DNA of 64,000 nucleotides from positions 558,001 to 622,000 of the forward strand of contig NZ_VWWO01000001.1 in the NCBI RefSeq assembly GCF_011752935.1, given 5' to 3'. Every line of letters begins with the position of its first letter. Positions within the stretch are counted from its first letter, which is position 1. The translations under genes were made by a program, and so were the position numbers. The notes beneath the pieces are model-generated. The model was not told where the DNA came from. It saw only the letters and a list, made by a program, of their open reading frames with translations, and searched no databases. This document shows positions 59,337-64,000 of this stretch, one piece after another. The DNA comes from Chitinophaga sp. Cy-1792 (GTDB lineage: Bacteria > Bacteroidota > Bacteroidia > Chitinophagales > Chitinophagaceae).

Positions 59337-60629
59337 CTAATACTGATTATAAATCATTGTCAGCAATCGCTCAACTGCACGACGTACGCTGGTAGCACTC
59401 TCCCTGTTATTATTCACCAACACACTGAATACAAGCGTTTTATTCTTTTTAGTCACCAAATACCCGCTCAACGCCACAGCACCACTCAGCGTTCCTGTTT
59501 TTGCGTGTACAAACTGCTCTTTATAATAGGCCTTTAAAGTGCCCTTCCCTCCTGTTGGAAAGATCTCCCACAATCTCTCCTGCGGGTACTCTTTATACAT
59601 TTGCGTGAGCACCTGCACAAAGTCACGTGGTGTAAACAGGTTATACCTGGATAGTCCCGAACCATCTACCCACTGTGGGTTATTGGGTAATGTACTCAAT
59701 GCATTATCCTGCATATACCTGATTACACGTTTACTGTTAATAGAATCCCACATCAGCGCGGAACTCATCATCAGCGTCTGCTCTGCGAAGAAGTTATCAC
59801 TGCGGTGCATCATCGGTTTAAAAAGAGAATCTGTGGGAATACTGCGCAGCAATTTATAACTGCCTTTAGGTGCATTCATTGCAATGCCGATAGTACGGTG
59901 CAGCGTGTCTTCCAGGCGTTCACGCAAATCCTGCACGGAACCCGTGATATAAGGCACTTCTGTTGTCGATGTACTATTATCTTTCCTATTAAAACGCAGT
60001 GTGAACAGATTACTTCTTTCTTCTCTGTCTGTGCTGAGTTCTCCGCTACTATCATCTGCAAATACCTGCATATCAAACAAATCCGGGATCATCATGCTGG
60101 TATCCTTATGGTGATAAATTCTTACCACATTACCATACATAGGCCAGGCGTTTAATTCAGGCTGATAATCATCTGCATAATCGCTCCAGGCCCATCCCGG
60201 CCCATATCTTTTATTGGCAATGCCCGTATTGACGAGGTATATCTGTTTCTTTGTTTTTTGCAGTAATTCCAGCAAAGGCTGGTATGGATAGTCTGGGTGC
60301 AGGAAAGACGGATCTGCAGTGCCTTTCACGAATATGGCGGTATCATTTTCGAAATAGCGGGCCGCAGGAAGTGAGTCGCCCAGTATTTTCAGACCAGTAT
60401 ATAAAGAGAAGATTTTTGTGTTGGATGCAGGCGTAAAATATTTTTCGTCCTGGTATTGGTACCAGTATTTACCAGCAGCTGGTTCATAGATGGAAATCCC
60501 TGTATGAGCATCTTTCAGGGGAGATGTATTCAATATTTCTGCTGCTGCCCATTTACTGATGGCTGCATTTTGTGCATACAAACCAGTACCGGATAGGGAT
60601 AAAAGCAGTGCTAATGTAAGTTTCCTCAT
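59337..60629 (-). CDS. dacB: D-alanyl-D-alanine carboxypeptidase/endopeptidase, PBP4 type
   Basis: 430 residues with a signal peptide (1-20, ends LYAQ). The three penicillin-binding motifs are present: S69-x-x-K72 (PASNTKIF), S-x-N in the DGSGLSRYN segment, and KTG in VHAKTGTLSG near residue 380. The long insert between motifs 1 and 2 is that of the PBP4/DacB family (peptidase S13), which trims D-Ala and cuts cross-links in peptidoglycan. It is periplasmic. It is monocistronic. Confidence 0.93.
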   Translation of the reverse strand: MRKLTLALLLSLSGTGLYAQNAAISKWAAAEILNTSPLKDAHTGISIYEPAAGKYWYQYQDEKYFTPASNTKIFSLYTGLKILGDSLPAARYFENDTAIFVKGTADPSFLHPDYPYQPLLELLQKTKKQIYLVNTGIANKRYGPGWAWSDYADDYQPELNAWPMYGNVVRIYHHKDTSMMIPDLFDMQVFADDSSGELSTDREERSNLFTLRFNRKDNSTSTTEVPYITGSVQDLRERLEDTLHRTIGIAMNAPKGSYKLLRSIPTDSLFKPMMHRSDNFFAEQTLMMSSALMWDSINSKRVIRYMQDNALSTLPNNPQWVDGSGLSRYNLFTPRDFVQVLTQMYKEYPQERLWEIFPTGGKGTLKAYYKEQFVHAKTGTLSGAVALSGYLVTKKNKTLVFSVLVNNNRESATSVRRAVERLLTMIYNQY

Positions 60630-60659
60630 GTGGGGAAATTACGAATTATGTCATTGAGA

Positions 60660-60695
60660 TGCCGGAATTTATGTGTCCTTTTCTAAATTCCGGCA
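60660..60695. other. perfect 12-bp hairpin between dacB and the Gfo/Idh gene
   Basis: Arms 60660-60671 and 60684-60695 are exactly complementary around a 12-nt loop. No T-run follows on the minus strand, so it is not a classical terminator, although it lies 17 nt past the Gfo/Idh stop. Confidence 0.55.
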
Positions 60696-60711
60696 CCTGC
60701 AATGGCCTTTA

Positions 60712-62052
60712 TTAACCTACATATTTGGTAATACCAGGTTTGGCATATGGATAGAATCCGTCTGCGTCAGGTACTATCGGAGGTTTGGCATCAAAGGCAT
60801 ATGTAGCTGGATGAATGTCCAGGCCTGAATCCAGCGCTTTATCCCAATGGATAATCTGTCCGGAATAGGTAGCCATACGGCCTATGATGGCAGAGAAGGT
60901 TGCCTGTGCGCCACGTTCTGCGTCTGCGAATTTGTATTCACCTTTTGCAATGGCCGCAAACAGTTCATCATGCTCTGTCTGGTAAGGATTGTTTTCTTTG
61001 GCTTTCTTATCGTACTGGTACAGTACTTTTCCTTTATGGTCAACGATCTGGGCACGGTCGCAATAAATACGGCCCTTAGTTCCCACGATTTCTTCGTCTA
61101 CCTTGCTGGTGGCGTTTTTCCAGTGACGGCACTGGCTGTTCATCACCACGCCGTCTGCATAGCGGTATTCTACAAAGTGGTGATCATAGATTTCTCCATA
61201 CTCCTTGCCTGTTCTGATGGCTCTTCCACCCATACCAGACGCGGTTACCGGCGTTTCTCCCTTAAACCAGTTACCCACATCGATGTTGTGGATATGTTGT
61301 TCTACGATATGATCACCGCAAAGCCAGTTGAAATAGTACCAGTTACGCATCTGGTATTCCATTTCGGTATATCCTGGTTTACGAGGTTTCACCCAGAGGT
61401 CGCCCTGGTTCCACCAAACCTGCATGGATACGATGTTTCCGATCATGCCGTCGAGGAAGCGTTTGTACAGCTCTCTGTAAGAGTTTTGGTAGCGGCGTTG
61501 TAAGCCTACTACTACGTTGAGTTTCTTTGTTTTAGCAACAGCGGCTGCATCGAGTACGCGTTTGATACCGGCAGGATCTGTTGCCACGGGTTTTTCCATG
61601 AAGATGTGTTTGCCTTGTTTTACGGCTTCTTCAAAATGGATAGGTCTGAAACCCGGAGGGGTGGCGAGTATTACTACATCTGCCAATGCGATGGCCTGTT
61701 TGTAGGCATCGAAACCAGTAAATTTGTTGCTTTCTGGTACAGCTACCCTGCTGGCTTTATCGCCGAGGGCTTCCTTAATGTTGTTGTAGCTGTCGGAGAG
61801 CCTGTCTGGGAAGGCATCTGCCATGGCTACCAGCTGCACATTTTCCTTTGTGCTCAACGCCTGTGTTGCAGCGCCGGTTCCGCGGCCACCGCAGCCAATC
61901 AGGGCTATTTTAATAACTTCTCCGCTTCCGGAAAAAGAGGCTGCCTTAGATAGAATAGGCGCAGCCATAAGACCACCGGCAATTAACGAGGTTTGTTTTA
62001 CGAAATCGCGGCGACCCTGAACGTGGAATTCCTGACTTTTTTCAGTGTCCAT
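60712..62052 (-). CDS. Tat-exported Gfo/Idh/MocA oxidoreductase
   Basis: 446 residues. The twin-arginine signal is GRRDFVKQTSLIAGGLMAAP (13-32), followed by IKIALIGCGGRGTGA (NAD(P) motif at about 46-60) and the catalytic-type EKP in FMEKPVATDP. The C-terminal domain holds WNQGDLWVKPRKPGY and HIHNIDVGNWFKG, with histidines near the substrate pocket. It is a periplasmic, tightly nucleotide-bound member as above. It is only 30 nt after the SUMF1-fold gene on the same strand, making a two-gene unit. It differs clearly from the enzyme at 50574 and is not a recent duplicate. Confidence 0.9.
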   Translation of the reverse strand: MDTEKSQEFHVQGRRDFVKQTSLIAGGLMAAPILSKAASFSGSGEVIKIALIGCGGRGTGAATQALSTKENVQLVAMADAFPDRLSDSYNNIKEALGDKASRVAVPESNKFTGFDAYKQAIALADVVILATPPGFRPIHFEEAVKQGKHIFMEKPVATDPAGIKRVLDAAAVAKTKKLNVVVGLQRRYQNSYRELYKRFLDGMIGNIVSMQVWWNQGDLWVKPRKPGYTEMEYQMRNWYYFNWLCGDHIVEQHIHNIDVGNWFKGETPVTASGMGGRAIRTGKEYGEIYDHHFVEYRYADGVVMNSQCRHWKNATSKVDEEIVGTKGRIYCDRAQIVDHKGKVLYQYDKKAKENNPYQTEHDELFAAIAKGEYKFADAERGAQATFSAIIGRMATYSGQIIHWDKALDSGLDIHPATYAFDAKPPIVPDADGFYPYAKPGITKYVG

Positions 62053-62082
62053 AATAACGTTGTTTTTTGTGGTTGTGAAGTA

Positions 62083-63042
62083 CTAGCGGGCTCCAATATA
62101 TTTGTCGATCATTTCTTCAAAGAATTTCTCAGCCTCTTCTTTGGTAGGCTGCTTAACGGGACGGACTATACGAAATCCTACAAAAGGCGCATCGGCATTC
62201 CACCATTTGCTTTTAGGAATCTGCGGGTCGCGGCGGTTCCATACCGGGTCAGATTTCAGCCTGGCTGCGGAACGCAGCGCTGCCGCATCATCATCGTAGT
62301 TACCTCCTTTCAGTAAACGCGGCACTTTTGCAGTAGGCTGTGTCCAGGGATCTTCTGCTGTTACATTGGCAATAGCGTTTTCATCGTATTGGTCCATGGT
62401 CCATTCGGCCACATTGCCCATCATGTCATAGAGTCCCCATACATTGGGCTGCAGCTGGGCTACTTTATGGTATTTGCCTTCACTGTTTTGTTTGTACCAG
62501 GCATATTTATTCAGCTGAGAAGCATCATCTCCAAAGGGATAAGCTTTATCTGACCCGGCCCGGCAGGCATATTCCCATTCGGCTGCTGTGGGCAGCCTGA
62601 AAAAAACACCTGTTTTATAATACAGGAAACGGCAATACATCAAAGCGCCATACTGGCTCATACTATTGGCAGGATATCCACCAGATTTTCCCATCCCCAG
62701 CGTCAGATCAATATATGGTGGACTAGGACGCGTCATACCATCCGGTAATCCGGGCTTGTCCTGATCAGCGTATTCGTTGTATTCATCATAGGTCACTTCT
62801 GTGGCGCCCATAAAAAAATCAGCTATCTGCACTTTTTTGGCCGGCCCTTCATCAGCTTTATGGCCCTTTTCTCCCGCCGGACTACCTAACGTAAATGTAC
62901 CTCCGTGGATAGGCACCATCTTAAAACGTATATCCGTACCCGGTATCTGTTGTTCATACGCGGAAAAATCACTGTTCGACTGAGCTACAGCTGTCTGACA
63001 GAGCAATGCGCCCATCAGGCAGGTCACATAAAATGGTTTCAT
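62083..63042 (-). CDS. SUMF1/FGE-fold protein lacking the catalytic cysteines
   Basis: 319 residues with a signal peptide (1-20, ends AVAQ). The fold markers of the formylglycine-generating family are present: MVPIHGGTFTLGSPAGEKGH, EVTYDEYNEYAD, RLPTAAEWEYACRAG, YDMMGNVAEWTMDQYD and the terminal VGFRIVRP. The last part, where true enzymes keep two redox cysteines, has none (GGNYDDDAAALRSAARL). It is therefore more likely a sugar- or protein-binding relative than a sulfatase activator. It is the first gene of a unit with the Gfo/Idh gene and divergent from the isomerase gene. Confidence 0.88.
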   Translation of the reverse strand: MKPFYVTCLMGALLCQTAVAQSNSDFSAYEQQIPGTDIRFKMVPIHGGTFTLGSPAGEKGHKADEGPAKKVQIADFFMGATEVTYDEYNEYADQDKPGLPDGMTRPSPPYIDLTLGMGKSGGYPANSMSQYGALMYCRFLYYKTGVFFRLPTAAEWEYACRAGSDKAYPFGDDASQLNKYAWYKQNSEGKYHKVAQLQPNVWGLYDMMGNVAEWTMDQYDENAIANVTAEDPWTQPTAKVPRLLKGGNYDDDAAALRSAARLKSDPVWNRRDPQIPKSKWWNADAPFVGFRIVRPVKQPTKEEAEKFFEEMIDKYIGAR

Positions 63043-63215
63043 CTTTATCGTTTGGGTGTGTATTTCTGGTAAGATAAAAAACGAACCCCGGGAATTAAAA
63101 AATTTGTGATGAACGAAAAAAAGGCCTTTTCATTGATTTTTTTTCGGAACACTAGTATTTACTTTCAAAAGCGTTTAAATTTAAGGGTGTCCTTTTTACT
63201 TTTAATCTAACCGTT

Positions 63216-64000
63216 ATGAAAAGACGAAATTTCCTGCAACAGGGAACGCTTGCAGGGCTTTCCGCCCTTGCACTGGGAGGTATCTCCCAGTCGGCCAGCG
63301 CAGCTGCCAACGAACCTAAAAAGGCCGGACAGCCATTTAACCTGAACTACGCACCACACGATGGTATGTTTAAAAACAATGGTGGCGCCGATTTCCTGGA
63401 TCAGATCAGATATGCATATGATCAGGGCTTCCGTTCCATTGAAGATAATGGCATGCTGGGCCGCGATACTGCCACCCAGGAAAAAATCGGTAGTCTGCTT
63501 GCCCAGAAAGGTATGACCATGGGTGTATTCGTGGTAGATACCGGTAATAACTGGAAAACCTCCCTCACCACCGGCAAACAGGAATTCACAGATGCTTTTC
63601 TGAAAACCTGTAAACAGAGCGTGGAAGTGGCCAAACGCGTGAATGCCAAATGGGCCACTGTTGTTCCCGGCTATTTTGAACGTACCCTCCCCATGGGTAT
63701 ACAAACTGCGAACGTGGTAGAGGCACTGCGTCGCGGCGCCGAAATCTTTGAACCTCATGGATTAGTGATGGTACTGGAGCCGTTGAGCGACAACCCTGAC
63801 CTGTTCCTACGCACTGCCGAACAAAGTTTTGAGGTGTGTAAAGCTGTAAAAAGCCCTTCCTGTAAGATTCTGTACGACATCTACCACATGCAGCGCAACG
63901 TGGGCAACCTTATTCCTGTAATGGATATGTGCTGGGACGAGATTGCGTATATCCAGATAGGTGATAACCCTGGCCGTAAAGAACCAGGCACAGGAGAAAT
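63216..64000 (+). CDS. Tat-exported TIM-barrel sugar isomerase/epimerase, truncated by the window
   Basis: The first 261 codons of a plus-strand gene, with start ATG at 63216 and no stop by 64000. The Tat signal KRRNFLQQGTLAGLSALALGG is at 2-22. The mature part has the hydroxypyruvate isomerase-like barrel: LNYAPHDGMFKNNGG, FRSIEDNGMLGRD, VMVLEPLSDNPD and ILYDIYHMQRNVGNL, with Glu (LEPL), Asp (YDIYH) and His as likely metal ligands. It is divergent from the SUMF1-fold/Gfo unit across 173 bp, a pairing that suggests a shared sugar pathway. The longer minus-strand frame 63207-63758 here is a shadow. Confidence 0.9.
   Translation, partial: MKRRNFLQQGTLAGLSALALGGISQSASAAANEPKKAGQPFNLNYAPHDGMFKNNGGADFLDQIRYAYDQGFRSIEDNGMLGRDTATQEKIGSLLAQKGMTMGVFVVDTGNNWKTSLTTGKQEFTDAFLKTCKQSVEVAKRVNAKWATVVPGYFERTLPMGIQTANVVEALRRGAEIFEPHGLVMVLEPLSDNPDLFLRTAEQSFEVCKAVKSPSCKILYDIYHMQRNVGNLIPVMDMCWDEIAYIQIGDNPGRKEPGTGE

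Noticed and set aside
63207..63758. 184-codon open frame on the minus strand
   Set aside because: It lies opposite the convincing plus-strand Tat/TIM-barrel isomerase gene and shows no domain or signal; it is a shadow frame.

Overview
The window looks like a chromosomal segment of a Bacteroidota bacterium, most probably a Chitinophaga-like member of the Chitinophagaceae. This is inferred from gene content and not from any search. The markers are a SusC/SusD pair, an S46 dipeptidyl-peptidase, an sdhC-sdhA-sdhB (B-type) complex II, DUF4836 and DUF3857 proteins, many lipoproteins ending their signal in a cysteine, and TAnnTTTG-type promoter boxes (adk, typA, recA and others). No phage, insertion sequence, integrase or CRISPR array was recognised. 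The window is mostly ordinary chromosome with a few accessory islets.

Region 1-10.4 kb: an AlkB-type dioxygenase and a SIR2-like protein lie 14 nt apart, followed by a DUF4377/META secreted protein. Then come convergent minus-strand genes for an IPT/TIG lipoprotein, complex II (sdhCAB), an OprP/OprO-type porin and a DPP7-like S46 peptidase. Region 10.6-18.1 kb is information processing: rnhB-rpoN-PAP2-like protein, recA and typA. Two long non-coding stretches flank recA. The second holds a candidate structured RNA with its own terminator and a striking pair of overlapping perfect hairpins.

Region 18.3-33.9 kb is mixed housekeeping: an alpha/beta hydrolase, a membrane patatin, heme A synthase (ctaA), a NagZ/class-C beta-lactamase fusion, adk, obgE, a three-gene lipoprotein/DUF2306 unit, tRNA-Thr(CGT), a GNAT protein and YbaB/EbfC. 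Two short ORFs (38 and 51 codons) lie between the last two. Region 34-46.5 kb has a geranylgeranyl-reductase-like flavoprotein, a DUF3857/transglutaminase protein, a probable DUF4836-ABC transporter-Dabb unit, YciI, SRPBCC/GyrI-like, msrB and an endonuclease-type mutL.

Region 46.5-64 kb is the most metabolic part. It holds an FGGY (gluconokinase-like) kinase divergent from a GMC flavoprotein, its Tat/lipoprotein small subunit and a Tat-exported Gfo/Idh/MocA protein. These are followed by a Clp-N/TPR protein, a SusCD pair, PBP4-type dacB, a second Tat-exported Gfo/Idh/MocA protein with a SUMF1-fold partner, and a divergent Tat-exported TIM-barrel isomerase cut by the window edge. Together these suggest uptake and oxidative processing of sugars in the periplasm, possibly through 3-keto sugars. 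Start codons were moved inward from the longest open frame wherever a signal peptide, family N-terminus or overlap argued for it.
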